From Pseudomonadota bacterium (lineage in GTDB: Bacteria; Pseudomonadota; Gammaproteobacteria; Steroidobacterales; Woeseiaceae): a stretch of 60,071 nt of DNA. Shown piece after piece: positions 51,969-60,071 of this stretch. The stretch lies in assembly GCA_022563255.1 (NCBI GenBank), contig JADFNS010000018.1:1-60071 (forward strand), read 5' to 3'. Below the pieces are notes generated by a model. It was not told the DNA's origin, did not search any database, and saw nothing but the letters and a program-made list of their open reading frames with translations. A program made the translations under genes and the position numbers. Position 1 is the stretch's first letter; the number at the start of each line of letters is the position of its first letter.

Positions 51969-54377
51969 TCACCTTCTTCGACGCGGTTGTGCCTGCCGCG
52001 TTCGCTGGCTGTTCGCAGCACTTCTGTTGCTGCGCTGATTGAATCGTTGATATCCATTAGTTCGCGCATCATAGCTTCGGTTCAGTTCATTGCGTCGACT
52101 GGGCTCGGAACGCCGAAAATCCCGGTTACTGCCATTGCTACGGTCTGACCACCTGTCGTTCGGCTGCCGACGATCAGTAACCTCATTCCGGGCGCGGTCG
52201 ATTTGGTCCGCTCTTTCGCTGCTAAGCTCTACTTTATTCCAGCCGTCGCCGCCGTTTTGATACCAGCCATTATCATCACGCCGGTAGACCTGCCCGTCCT
52301 TGCCCGCGTAAAGATCACCGTCCGCTGATCTACCAATACCAGCCCTAATCCCATCCCCGGTTTCAATGCCAAATGCGCCGCCCTGGGGGCCGCGCATCGA
52401 CCCGGTTTTGAGCGATTGGTCACCGCGTTCAAACTCACCTGTTCGCCGAACTGAATCACCGACGTTACTGCGCATCAACTCGCCGCTGGTGCCACCCGAT
52501 GTCAGGAATTCAGTCTGGCGTGAATATTCATTCCACTCGCTCTTGGTCTGTACCCATTTATCATTGTGCGTTATCAGCGACTCACCCCAGCCACCGTGCT
52601 CGTTCGCGTATCGGTTCGTGGCGATGCCCGTTCCCGTTCGTGGATTGTAGGCATAGCCCGATCCCGCGATCTCGTTGCTATCCCAAACCGCCGCGCCACG
52701 CGCGTAAGTGCCAGTACTCGGGTTGTAACTTGCCGCTCGACCGAAGCCGCCGTAGGGTCCGTAAACACTTCCAGAGCGTCCGTACATGCCAGTGTTCGGG
52801 TTGTACCAGGCGGATGCACCATAGCTGTAGGGATAGGCGTAGTAGTACGGATAATACGGGTAACCATGATAGTGGCCGTAACCGTAGTACGGCGGGTAGT
52901 ACCAGCCACTACCGTACATTGCTATCCCAAAACCCACGTGAATACCGAAGTAACCGCTGGTGTAACCGGTCGACACCGTGTCGTCGTCGCTTTCGTAAAT
53001 GTGAACATGAGTCACATGGTAAGACGCTGACGATGGAGGAATTGTGTAAATCGCCGCTGGAACTGCATCGGCCACCGTCCAGGGGCCAATGGCTGCATCC
53101 GATGTGTACCAAATCGCTTCCTGGCAAAGAAAATACACGCCCTCGAATAACAGCACATCCCCCGAGCTATTGACCGCGCGCTCAACGGCCGTGCCTTCAA
53201 TCGCAGAAAAAATCGGGTCGCCCTGATAGTACACGGCGATGTCCTTGCCCGCGTCTCGGGAAATGGTCGCTTTTCGCGGTATGGATGCCTCAAGAACCGC
53301 TAGTCGGGCTTCATCACTACCTGGAACCGCGGCAAGCACATGCGCTTTCGCTGATGTTGCAGGAATGGCGGAGAACTCAGATGGCAACTTTTTTACATGT
53401 TGCCACGGGCCGCGTAAGACCGGAGCGCTAAACCATCGCCCCGACACCAGGTAGTAATAGACGTTTTGATACCGAAACAGGTCGCTTTCAGTGTCATGTA
53501 CATATTCAAGCCCGCCGGCCGTGATCGTACTTAGGCTGGGCTGCCCTTCGGTAACAATCAATTCAGCGGGCCGGTCACTAATGAAAACCACCGGTGTGCT
53601 CTTGTCACCCTTCGCGGCAGGAATCGTGGCTTTCACCTCGACCCAGTTGCCATCATCCGGCAGTTTTTTGAAATCCCTTGGCAGCGAATTATCGTATTTC
53701 CACTTGCCGTCAAGTTTTTTTGCTCTTAACCATCTATCGCCATATCGCAAATACCATTCTCTCTCCCGGTAACGAAACAAGTCCCAGTTCGTATTCACAA
53801 CGTACTTCAGCTTCGTCTCATCGATCGGGGCCAGCATCGGTTCGCCATCCGTCATGAGCAAGATCGCCGGCAGGCTGGAATAGAATATCGGCGGCGGCTC
53901 GTACGAAAGCCCTTCTTCCTCTGGAAGTGTCGCATCGGCTGCCACATACGAAAGCACCACGTCCAAAGGGATATACTGCGTGCGTTTCCTGACAGCCCCG
54001 CGCAGCGCAGCATCAAGTTGCGCCGATTGACTGGCGTCTGCATACGGGAAGCTGGTGGCGGTAATCTCAATGTTCTCGACCGCCACGACACGTTTCTCAA
54101 TATTCGCATCGGTGTCGGCAACAAATTCGGCAGTACCGAGGACTGGCTCATCCGCTCCATGCACAGTCAGCTCAACCGCAAACCGGCCGGTCACTGTCGA
54201 AAAGTCTTTCCATGTATCAATTTCCGGAACATGTACAACGATTTTCGCACCATCGGCCGCGATTTCTCGAGGAAACGATAACAACGTTTGCTCAGTCTCC
54301 TGCTGAGCCCCGGCTTGCGCGCATGGCCAGCAGACTGCTGTAGCGACAACCGCCACAAACAACGACATTTTTCTCAT
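51969..54377 (-). CDS. Large exported Tyr/Gly-rich protein with three internal repeats
   Basis: An 802-residue protein with a signal peptide (LFVAVVATAVCWPCAQAGA). An N-terminal beta domain is followed by three related segments near residues 177-240, 277-340 and 382-445. Each begins with a GEP/GQP/GDP turn, then T-L-YV-NT--DLFRY-type strands, WY, RW and a closing LP. After about residue 480 comes a Tyr/Gly-rich region (YYPPYYGYGHYHGYPYYPYY) with three YNP-TG-type repeats, and finally a basic, Arg/Ser/Asn-rich disordered tail. Proteins of this layout are usually filed as hypothetical or carbohydrate-binding, without proof. It is the fourth gene of a minus-strand run of envelope genes. Confidence 0.8.
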   Translation of the reverse strand: MRKMSLFVAVVATAVCWPCAQAGAQQETEQTLLSFPREIAADGAKIVVHVPEIDTWKDFSTVTGRFAVELTVHGADEPVLGTAEFVADTDANIEKRVVAVENIEITATSFPYADASQSAQLDAALRGAVRKRTQYIPLDVVLSYVAADATLPEEEGLSYEPPPIFYSSLPAILLMTDGEPMLAPIDETKLKYVVNTNWDLFRYREREWYLRYGDRWLRAKKLDGKWKYDNSLPRDFKKLPDDGNWVEVKATIPAAKGDKSTPVVFISDRPAELIVTEGQPSLSTITAGGLEYVHDTESDLFRYQNVYYYLVSGRWFSAPVLRGPWQHVKKLPSEFSAIPATSAKAHVLAAVPGSDEARLAVLEASIPRKATISRDAGKDIAVYYQGDPIFSAIEGTAVERAVNSSGDVLLFEGVYFLCQEAIWYTSDAAIGPWTVADAVPAAIYTIPPSSASYHVTHVHIYESDDDTVSTGYTSGYFGIHVGFGIAMYGSGWYYPPYYGYGHYHGYPYYPYYYAYPYSYGASAWYNPNTGMYGRSGSVYGPYGGFGRAASYNPSTGTYARGAAVWDSNEIAGSGYAYNPRTGTGIATNRYANEHGGWGESLITHNDKWVQTKSEWNEYSRQTEFLTSGGTSGELMRSNVGDSVRRTGEFERGDQSLKTGSMRGPQGGAFGIETGDGIRAGIGRSADGDLYAGKDGQVYRRDDNGWYQNGGDGWNKVELSSERADQIDRARNEVTDRRQPNDRWSDRSNGSNRDFRRSEPSRRNELNRSYDARTNGYQRFNQRSNRSAANSQRTRQAQPRRRR

Positions 54378-54400
54378 TCCAGAAACTCCGAATCGTGACC

Positions 54401-54958
54401 TTATTGAGGAGGGAAGTCGTCGAGTATTGAAGCAACTACTGCGTTAATGACTCCCGTCATATTCTCGCGATCTTCTTCATTAATTCGTTTTCCCGCGACG
54501 CCGTGCCAAACCGGTTGACGATCATGAGAATCGAAAATATCAATTGCCAGCACACCCTGGGTATAAGCAGCACCGGCACCGCCACCGTAATAGGCAGTGG
54601 CCCACCCCCCTCGACCGCCGACCCCGGAATGCTCCGACGGATAGGCGTCAGGACCAATTTTTTCACGGGAACCAACGGTAAATGACAGCAAGAAATCGGC
54701 CGACACAGCGTCAGCTTGGTAGCGGTATCCCTTCGCTTCCAGGTTGCTACGAATGGAGGCCATGACCGCCGGCTGCAAGGTCTTTTTCGGTGGCGCCAGC
54801 GCCTGACCAACTTTCATTGGATTCTCGGAAAGCCAGCTAAATGATTGATAATTCGAGAAGTTATTTTCTAAATCGTAGGCAACTTTCGCCGGTTTACCCG
54901 TAGCACACCCAAACGCGGATAGTGCTATAACGACCGCGATTGCAGTGGCTCGAATCAT
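54401..54958 (-). CDS. DUF4136 lipoprotein (copy 1)
   Basis: A 185-residue lipoprotein (signal IALSAFGC) of the DUF4136 kind: NNFSNYQSFSWLSENPMKVG, IRSNLEAKGYRYQ, ADFLLSFTVGSREKIG, and GVLAIDIFDSHDRQPVWHGV. It has a GGRGG insert with Gly/Tyr. The protein at 58111-58695 matches it segment by segment, so this is a local paralogue. Its ATG overlaps the stop of the DUF3313 gene upstream. Confidence 0.85.
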   Translation of the reverse strand: MIRATAIAVVIALSAFGCATGKPAKVAYDLENNFSNYQSFSWLSENPMKVGQALAPPKKTLQPAVMASIRSNLEAKGYRYQADAVSADFLLSFTVGSREKIGPDAYPSEHSGVGGRGGWATAYYGGGAGAAYTQGVLAIDIFDSHDRQPVWHGVAGKRINEEDRENMTGVINAVVASILDDFPPQ

Positions 54959-55647
54959 TTGGCCGCGTATTCGTCCAGGCGCTCACGCAGCTTTCGCGCC
55001 CATGCTTGGGCCATCCGTCGAACCTCCGCCGCATTGAATACACGATTTGATCGCGAGAAACCCCGCGCTGCGTCTTCCGCAGCCCGCCTGTCCACCGCGC
55101 GAACAAGAATCGCATCGGAGACCGAATCACGGATTTCCAAAACCAAAGTCGCCTCGCCAACTCTGCTCAGGAAAATTTCCCCCCTTCCGATCGGTTCCGG
55201 TGGCACAAAAGAAACGACGTCAAGTAAAGCACCGCGTATCAAAAGGACATCCGGGCCAGGCTCACTGACAATTGTGAAATGCTCACTCTTGCCGAGTTCC
55301 TTTCGAAAGGCTTCAGTCAGTATCTCAACCAACCTTTCTTTTTGCTTGTCAGAAATCTCGAAATGATCGGCGCTCCTCCTTGAATAATAAAGCCTGCCTG
55401 ATTCACCACCCGGTCGATATTCAATACCCACACCCTGGAGCATTATTTTCGAGTACTGCGAAATGTCGGCGCCTTTCCTCACCCATGCAGCATCCGCCGT
55501 GCCGCCTTTGACTCGGTAAAGACCATCAAACGAAATTTCGGCTTCAGCGCTCGTGTCGACAGTAGGATTTGAACCGGCGCAACCGGTAAGCAGGCCTGAG
55601 GATGCTATTAGCGCTATCAGCGGCAGCATTTTTTGTGTTTTACTCAT
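54955..55647 (-). CDS. DUF3313-type lipoprotein (copy 2)
   Basis: A 230-residue lipoprotein (signal SSGLLTGC). It contains YSKIMLQGVGIEYRPG, SDKQKERLVEILTEAFRKEL, DVLLIRGALLDVVSFVPPEP, EATLVLEIRDSVSDAILVRA and RRAAEDAARGF and a closing helix (RRMAQAWARKLRERLDEYAA). It parallels the 50216 gene in order but is clearly diverged. It is coupled to the DUF4136 gene after it and lies 84 bases after the DUF481 gene. Confidence 0.8.
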   Translation of the reverse strand: MSKTQKMLPLIALIASSGLLTGCAGSNPTVDTSAEAEISFDGLYRVKGGTADAAWVRKGADISQYSKIMLQGVGIEYRPGGESGRLYYSRRSADHFEISDKQKERLVEILTEAFRKELGKSEHFTIVSEPGPDVLLIRGALLDVVSFVPPEPIGRGEIFLSRVGEATLVLEIRDSVSDAILVRAVDRRAAEDAARGFSRSNRVFNAAEVRRMAQAWARKLRERLDEYAAK

Positions 55648-55731
55648 TTATTATTCCTGAGAGTCGTAGATTCTATGTCTTGTAGCTTGTATATGACTGA
55701 ATTGTATCACCAATATTCTTTCTGACTCGAC

Positions 55732-56757
55732 CTAAAATTCCCAGCCGAGTGACGCCACCAGACCGTAATCGTTTTCTTCAGCACCCAGTACAACCGGGTC
55801 GCTATCGAAACTGTCGTAAAAAGCCAGTTCCCAGAACAAATCCTCAACAATTTCCCACTTCATGCTGATATCGAGTTCGGCACGCACGCGACCCGAGTCA
55901 GTGAGATTGGGAATAATCTGCAGTTCCGTTGAGAAGTCCAACTCCGGTGTGTCGTAACGAAACCAGTCCCAGTTAAGCGTTGCGAAGGCCTCCAATGTGT
56001 CCTCATCCAGTTCATTGCCACTCACGTTTTCGCGGCTAACCTGTAGCCCGCCGATGAGCGACACCGTTGAACTATTCGTCTGCAGGATATTTCGCCCACC
56101 ACCAACGCCCAGAGACGTTCGGAGATCGAGTTGGAGTTCGTCGTTGCGTTCCAGTCGCAGGACAGCACCAATCAGCCAACGATCCGCCAGAAGCCGCTGG
56201 TACGAGATATCCGCGCTGTGGCGTTGACTGGAACTATTGTCCGCGCTATCGGACGTAACAGAATACATATTGAGGCTGAAAATTCTGGTTTCAGTTCGCG
56301 CTTCCAGGTCGAGCCCAAAATGCGCTTGTCGCATTGCATTGGCCTTGGCGAAGTTAAACCCAGCGGTGATATCACCGTCGAATCGTGCAATGCCCTTCTT
56401 CTCAATCGGGTGCATTAGAACGATTCGGTCGACGTCGAGTTGTACAGCTCCTGTCGTAGTTTCCACTAAGACTTTGCCCTCACTTGACGCTGCGCCAAGG
56501 TGACCAAGAAAACGATCGCCGCTCTCGGTCTCCACCTGAATATTCTGATCGCTCTTTAGAGACGCAACGTCGTCCCACTCGATCGAAATCGTGTCGGTGG
56601 CGGCAGTCTTGAAACTAAGCTTGCCACGCTCCAGTAACTTTACCTCGCCAGTCAGCCTGTCTCCGTTCGTAAATACGACGACATCCGTATTTGCGTTTGC
56701 AACTGGTAAGAACACAATGGCCATCAGTCCAAAGAGTGCGACGATTCCGTCTTTCAT
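55732..56757 (-). CDS. DUF481-family outer-membrane beta-barrel protein
   Basis: A 341-residue exported protein (signal ALFGLMAIVFLPVANA). The first about 130 residues are a beta domain with NGDRLTGEVKLLERGKLSFK and IEWDDVASLKSDQNIQVETE, followed by a DUF481 barrel: FDGDITAGFNFAKANAMRQA, RWLIGAVLRLERNDELQLDL and NDYGLVASLGWEF, ending in aromatic Phe as outer-membrane proteins do. The family is YdiY-like and without a firm function. It heads the minus-strand run and is divergent from the TAXI-like gene. Confidence 0.88.
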   Translation of the reverse strand: MKDGIVALFGLMAIVFLPVANANTDVVVFTNGDRLTGEVKLLERGKLSFKTAATDTISIEWDDVASLKSDQNIQVETESGDRFLGHLGAASSEGKVLVETTTGAVQLDVDRIVLMHPIEKKGIARFDGDITAGFNFAKANAMRQAHFGLDLEARTETRIFSLNMYSVTSDSADNSSSQRHSADISYQRLLADRWLIGAVLRLERNDELQLDLRTSLGVGGGRNILQTNSSTVSLIGGLQVSRENVSGNELDEDTLEAFATLNWDWFRYDTPELDFSTELQIIPNLTDSGRVRAELDISMKWEIVEDLFWELAFYDSFDSDPVVLGAEENDYGLVASLGWEF

Positions 56758-56832
56758 ACGGGATACCTGTGGTTTAAGTGCAGTGATGTTTGTACTATCG
56801 CATAGATAATATTCTAACGTGGAGCGCGGACT

Positions 56833-58107
56833 TTGATTTCGATGCGACTCAATCGCCTCACAATTATCATAACTTTTATTGCCTGCTTGTCATCCTGCGA
56901 CAACGGGCCTGACTCGTTGCGGCTGGTTACACCAACTGAGCCGGTGGATCGCAGTATCGCAGAGGAGCTGAGTGAACTACTCAACGACCAGGCGGCTATT
57001 CATATAACGCTCACAGATGTGCCTTTGTCAGAAGAAGCTGCATTGGACGCCTTAATGTCAGGCGCAGCCGATATTGCGCTTGTATCCAACAACCTGCCAT
57101 TTCGCAACGAAATCGCGACGGTGATACCGCTCTATCCAACCGTGCTACACATCGGTTATCGAGGAGGTTCAAGCCGCGTTAGCGGACCCGATATACTACG
57201 GGATTCGACGATTTACGCCGGCCCCGAAGGATCGGCATCGCGAATCGTATTTGAGCGCATCGCAGAACGATTGAATATCGGCCCCGATGATTTCAGCTAT
57301 GTGCATGACATCAAGGAGATGCCGGATATCGTTATCGTGTTTTCTCCTATATCGCCGGAGAGAATCGCTGACATTCGAAATTTGCAGACCGATTTTCCGA
57401 ATTTCCGCTTATGGTCGATCGGGAAAGTGCAAGACATTGGAGCCGGAAGCCTCGTTGACGCGGCAGTGCTGCTCAATCCGCATTTCAGGCCTTTCGTCAT
57501 TCCGGCAGGTACATACGGCGATTTAACACAAGAACCGATCGCAACGATCGCCGTGGACAAGATGCTGGTCACGAGAAGCGATCTTGACAGCACAGTTGTC
57601 TACGACCTGATCAACGAGATCCTCCGATTGCGGCCAGCGCTATCAGCCAAGCGACCAGGGTTGTTCCAGCAGCTAACTGAAGACTTCGATACCAGTCGCT
57701 CAACCTTCATCGTACATGCCGGAACAAAGGCCTATCTACAACGCTCGGCGCCAACCGTTTATGAACGTTATTCCGGTATTGTGGAGGTCGCCGTCACCTT
57801 GATCGTTGCACTTGCCAGTGCATTATTCGCCAGCATTCGAATCTACAAAATGCGCCGCAAGAACCGAATTGACACCTTCTATACGAAGACTATTGCGTTA
57901 AGTCGATCTGTGGATGACTCAACCGAAGCCGCAAAACTGCGTGAAATCATCGCAGAGGTTCGCAGCCTGCAGAACGCCGCATTTGATCTTCTGGTCGGTG
58001 AAAAGTTGGCTGCCGATGAGAGCTTTCGCATCTTTATCACGCTGTCAAACGATGTACTAAGACAACTGGGTGATAAAGGACCGCAATCTTCAGCGTCAGA
58101 TATCTAG
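56833..58107 (+). CDS. Membrane-anchored TAXI-like solute receptor without permease
   Basis: A 424-residue protein. The first about 300 residues resemble TAXI-type TRAP receptors: LRLVTPTEPVDRSIAEELSE, LMSGAADIALVSNNLPFRNE, IATVIPLYPTVLHIGYRGGS, GPEGSASRIVFERIAERLNI. It has a lipoprotein-like signal (LSSC). Then comes a membrane helix at about 314-338 and a cytoplasmic helical tail of about 85 residues (MRRKNRIDTFYTKTIALSRS onward). No TAXI permease gene is nearby, so it is more likely a sensor or a partner of an unlinked transporter. TTG 56833 and ATG 56842 are both possible starts. Confidence 0.8.
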   Translation: MISMRLNRLTIIITFIACLSSCDNGPDSLRLVTPTEPVDRSIAEELSELLNDQAAIHITLTDVPLSEEAALDALMSGAADIALVSNNLPFRNEIATVIPLYPTVLHIGYRGGSSRVSGPDILRDSTIYAGPEGSASRIVFERIAERLNIGPDDFSYVHDIKEMPDIVIVFSPISPERIADIRNLQTDFPNFRLWSIGKVQDIGAGSLVDAAVLLNPHFRPFVIPAGTYGDLTQEPIATIAVDKMLVTRSDLDSTVVYDLINEILRLRPALSAKRPGLFQQLTEDFDTSRSTFIVHAGTKAYLQRSAPTVYERYSGIVEVAVTLIVALASALFASIRIYKMRRKNRIDTFYTKTIALSRSVDDSTEAAKLREIIAEVRSLQNAAFDLLVGEKLAADESFRIFITLSNDVLRQLGDKGPQSSASDI

Positions 58108-58110
58108 AGA

Positions 58111-58695
58111 CTACGGAGGCGGAAACCCGGCAAGGATTGCATCAACAGCATCCTTGATCGTAACTTCCAACTCGCCGCGATCCGATTCCCTGATCGTCTT
58201 CGTCGCAACGCCATGCCAGACCGGTCGTCGTTCCTTCACATCGAATATATCGACTGCAAGAATCCCTTTCGTGTAATGGCGGACTTGCGTTTCGGTGCCA
58301 ACACCGTAGTACATTCCTCCCCAGCCCCAGTGGCCGGGATGCCTCATACCGTATCCCGCTGACATGCTGGGGTACGAGTCGACTTTGATTTCTTCGCGAG
58401 AGCCAATCGTGAAAGACAACACGAAGTCCGCATTCTTCGGCTCGATAACGTAGGTGTAACCTTTGGCAATCAGGGCTTTCTCAAGTGCGGAAGTAATGCG
58501 TGGCTCAAGCAAGGGATTGGGTGCAACAACACTTTGCCCAAGCTTCATCGGATTCTTGGATATCCAGGAGAATGTTTGATAAGACGAGAAATCATTGCCG
58601 TCATCGTGATCGTATGTCGCTTCGAAAGTCGATGCACACCCCGTCACAAGAGCTAATGAAAATACTGCGCAAAATAGCCTGCTTGTTAAAACCAT
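58111..58695 (-). CDS. DUF4136 lipoprotein (copy 2)
   Basis: A 194-residue lipoprotein (signal SLALVTGC). The same segments as the copy at 54401 are present: NDFSSYQTFSWISKNPMKLG, EKALIAKGYTYV, ADFVLSFTIGSREEIKVDSY and KGILAVDIFDVKERRPVWHG. A Gly/His/Trp-rich insert (GMRHPGHWGWGGMYYG) lies in the middle. It converges with the TAXI-like gene, three bases apart, and follows the glycine-zipper gene by 17 bases. Confidence 0.85.
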   Translation of the reverse strand: MVLTSRLFCAVFSLALVTGCASTFEATYDHDDGNDFSSYQTFSWISKNPMKLGQSVVAPNPLLEPRITSALEKALIAKGYTYVIEPKNADFVLSFTIGSREEIKVDSYPSMSAGYGMRHPGHWGWGGMYYGVGTETQVRHYTKGILAVDIFDVKERRPVWHGVATKTIRESDRGELEVTIKDAVDAILAGFPPP

Positions 58696-58712
58696 TTGGT
58701 CGATCCTTCAGT

Positions 58713-59264
58713 TCAATACTTGACGAGATAGTCTTTGGCTTCAAGGCAAACGCTGAACGCCTTTTTGAAATTACCAAGCTTTTCCTCTGTTGCTTTTTGC
58801 GTCGCCTTGCCCTGTTGCTCTGCCTGCTCGGTCGCTTGCGCGCTGGCAGCTCGTGCTCTGCGCCGCGCAGAAATCAAGCCAACTGCAGCGCCAATCTCGG
58901 CACCGTCGCTCGCGTCATCATCAACAATTTCACCGACAATTGCTCCGGCAGCTGCGCCACGTAATGCGCCTCGCGCACCCGCGCCTCTTCCGCTCTGCGC
59001 GGCCGTAGCTTTGGCTTTTTCGGTTGCCTCGGCCTCCGCAATGCTTTGCTTGTGAAGGTCGAACGGATCTGCACCAGTGTTGCTGGTTGCCCACTCATAA
59101 CAAGCGGCCTCGTCTCTGGACTGCTGCTCCGACTGTTGCCCTGCCTTTGGAAAAACATAGACTTCCATTGTTGATGCCAACGTATTGCCGCCGGAGCCAT
59201 CCGCCACACCAACGCCTGGAATAGCGAGCCCACAAATTAAGAAAAACAGGATACTTATTCGCAT
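58713..59264 (-). CDS. Exported glycine-zipper protein
   Basis: A 183-residue protein with a signal peptide (LFFLICGLAIPGVGVA), a YEWATSNTGADPFD segment, then a glycine-zipper region (AGARGALRGAAAGAIVGEIV with GAEIGAAVGLISARRRARA) and a C-terminal helical part with two cysteines overall. The YMGG/glycine-zipper type inserts in or links membranes; role unknown. It is in the same direction as, and just upstream of, the second DUF4136 gene. Confidence 0.8.
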   Translation of the reverse strand: MRISILFFLICGLAIPGVGVADGSGGNTLASTMEVYVFPKAGQQSEQQSRDEAACYEWATSNTGADPFDLHKQSIAEAEATEKAKATAAQSGRGAGARGALRGAAAGAIVGEIVDDDASDGAEIGAAVGLISARRRARAASAQATEQAEQQGKATQKATEEKLGNFKKAFSVCLEAKDYLVKY

Positions 59265-59448
59265 AATTATAATTCCTCGGAAGCGGGATGAGCGCGTTCA
59301 ATTGCTGTCGGCCATGGCCATGTTTCATATTGAATTGACCGTACTTTCATAAAATGATCATGTCGTGTAGTCTGCTGTGAGCCTCAAGGTGTGTAAATTC
59401 TACCATAGAGGGCGCACGCACAATCATAAAAACGCGAGGAAATCGATC

Positions 59449-60071
59449 ATGAAAATCCTACTTATGGTAGTTGTCGCAATATCTTTAACCGCCTGTGGCG
59501 GGGGGGAGTCCGCCACCGAATCAGGCAGAGAAAGCACGTCTGCAGCCGCAGAGTTTTCGATCTCAGACTCCGGCGTAAAAACCAAGAATGTTGAGGGTTT
59601 CGGCGGCGTAATAGCCAAGTCTTATGAGGACTCCAGGGAATGGTGGGCACCGTACAAAGAGCCCAAAGAAGACGCGCCAAACGTAATCATATTCTTGCTC
59701 GACGACGTGGGCTTCGCCCAAATCGGCAGCTTTGGTGGACTAATCAATACACCGAACATCGACAACCTGGCCAGCAACGGGCTGCGCTACAACAATTTTC
59801 ATACGACAGCGCTGTGTTCGCCGTCGCGCGCATCACTGATGGCCGGCCGCAACCCGCACTCGATCGGCCTTGGCAGTCATGCGCTGACCGCAATGGGCTT
59901 TCCGGGGTACAACGCGATAATGCCGAAATCGGCCAAGTCAGTTGCCAATTACCTGCAGGAAGACGGCTATGTAAACTACGCACTTGGCAAGTGGGATCAC
60001 ACCCCTCTTTACGAAGTGTCGCAGACTGGACCGTTCGACCGGTGGCCGAGCGGCGAGGGCTTCCAGCACGC
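59449..60071 (+). CDS. Lipoprotein type I sulfatase (partial, cut by window end)
   Basis: The first 207 residues are present. The signal ends in LTAC followed by GGG, so it is a lipoprotein. After a 70-residue leader, the sulfatase fold begins with NVIIFLLDDVGFAQIGSFGG, TPNIDNLASNGLRYNNFHTT, the active-site motif CSPSRASLMAGR (C-x-P-x-R, whose cysteine becomes formylglycine) and YVNYALGKWDHTP. It should hydrolyse sulfate esters at the outer surface or periplasm. Substrate unknown. The ribosome site is gcgagg. The gene runs off the right edge. A sulfatase-maturating enzyme is not in the window. Confidence 0.92.
   Translation, partial: MKILLMVVVAISLTACGGGESATESGRESTSAAAEFSISDSGVKTKNVEGFGGVIAKSYEDSREWWAPYKEPKEDAPNVIIFLLDDVGFAQIGSFGGLINTPNIDNLASNGLRYNNFHTTALCSPSRASLMAGRNPHSIGLGSHALTAMGFPGYNAIMPKSAKSVANYLQEDGYVNYALGKWDHTPLYEVSQTGPFDRWPSGEGFQH

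Noticed and set aside
52499..53173. Plus-strand frame of 224 residues over the Tyr/Gly-rich gene
   Set aside because: It is the Arg/Cys/Ser-rich complement of the biased Tyr/Gly codons and has no start signal.

Overview
The window is chromosomal DNA of an uncultured-type gammaproteobacterium. The evidence is gene content and order: ffh / rpsP-rimM-trmD-rplS, rnr-rlmB-rpsF-rpsR-(DUF2232)-rplI-dnaB-alr, a split mla lipid-transport locus (mlaA facing mlaFEDCB), and a gcvR-bcp-bepA row. Genes are tightly packed with many ATGA/GTGA overlaps, and GTG and TTG starts are common. I cannot place it below class from sequence alone.

The first ~570 bases do not belong with the rest. On the minus strand they encode the C-terminal part of a planctomycete-style secreted protein with two dockerin-like calcium-binding repeats, and they stop abruptly inside gcvR, whose N-terminal half is missing. 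This looks like a chimeric contig end.

Layout. 0.6-7.8 kb: gcvR remnant, bcp, bepA, the mla system, class I aldolase. 7.9-14.7 kb: an Rrf2 regulator and sufBCDSUT, headed by a palindrome that resembles an IscR-type operator, then a sixA-like phosphatase. 14.7-21.5 kb: amino-acid catabolism (L-serine dehydratase, PutA, then divergent kbl-tdh for threonine). 21.5-28.5 kb: a 50-bp REP-like palindrome, a YCII protein, sppA, a glucose/sorbosone-dehydrogenase-like protein and a TRAP transporter with a TatT-type lipoprotein. 28.6-35.6 kb: ribosome and secretion genes (rplS, trmD, rimM with an apparent ATT start, rpsP, ffh), ypjD, corB and radA. 35.9-39.7 kb: a three-gene Ser/Thr signalling module (CHASE2-like membrane kinase, PP2C phosphatase, FHA protein). 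39.7-47.8 kb: alr, dnaB, rplI, a DUF2232 protein, rpsR, rpsF with a long repetitive tail, rlmB, rnr, and tRNA-Leu(CAG).

47.8-60.1 kb is an accessory, envelope-oriented region. It holds an octaheme lipoprotein cytochrome with TPRs and paired DUF3313 and DUF4136 lipoproteins. A minus-strand run comprises DUF481, DUF3313, DUF4136, an 802-residue Tyr/Gly-rich exported protein and a helical exported protein. There are also a membrane-anchored TAXI-like receptor without permease, a glycine-zipper protein, and the start of a lipoprotein sulfatase cut by the window edge. This region and the kinase/PP2C/FHA module are the best candidates for something undescribed. No CRISPR array, prophage, complete insertion sequence or transposase gene was seen.
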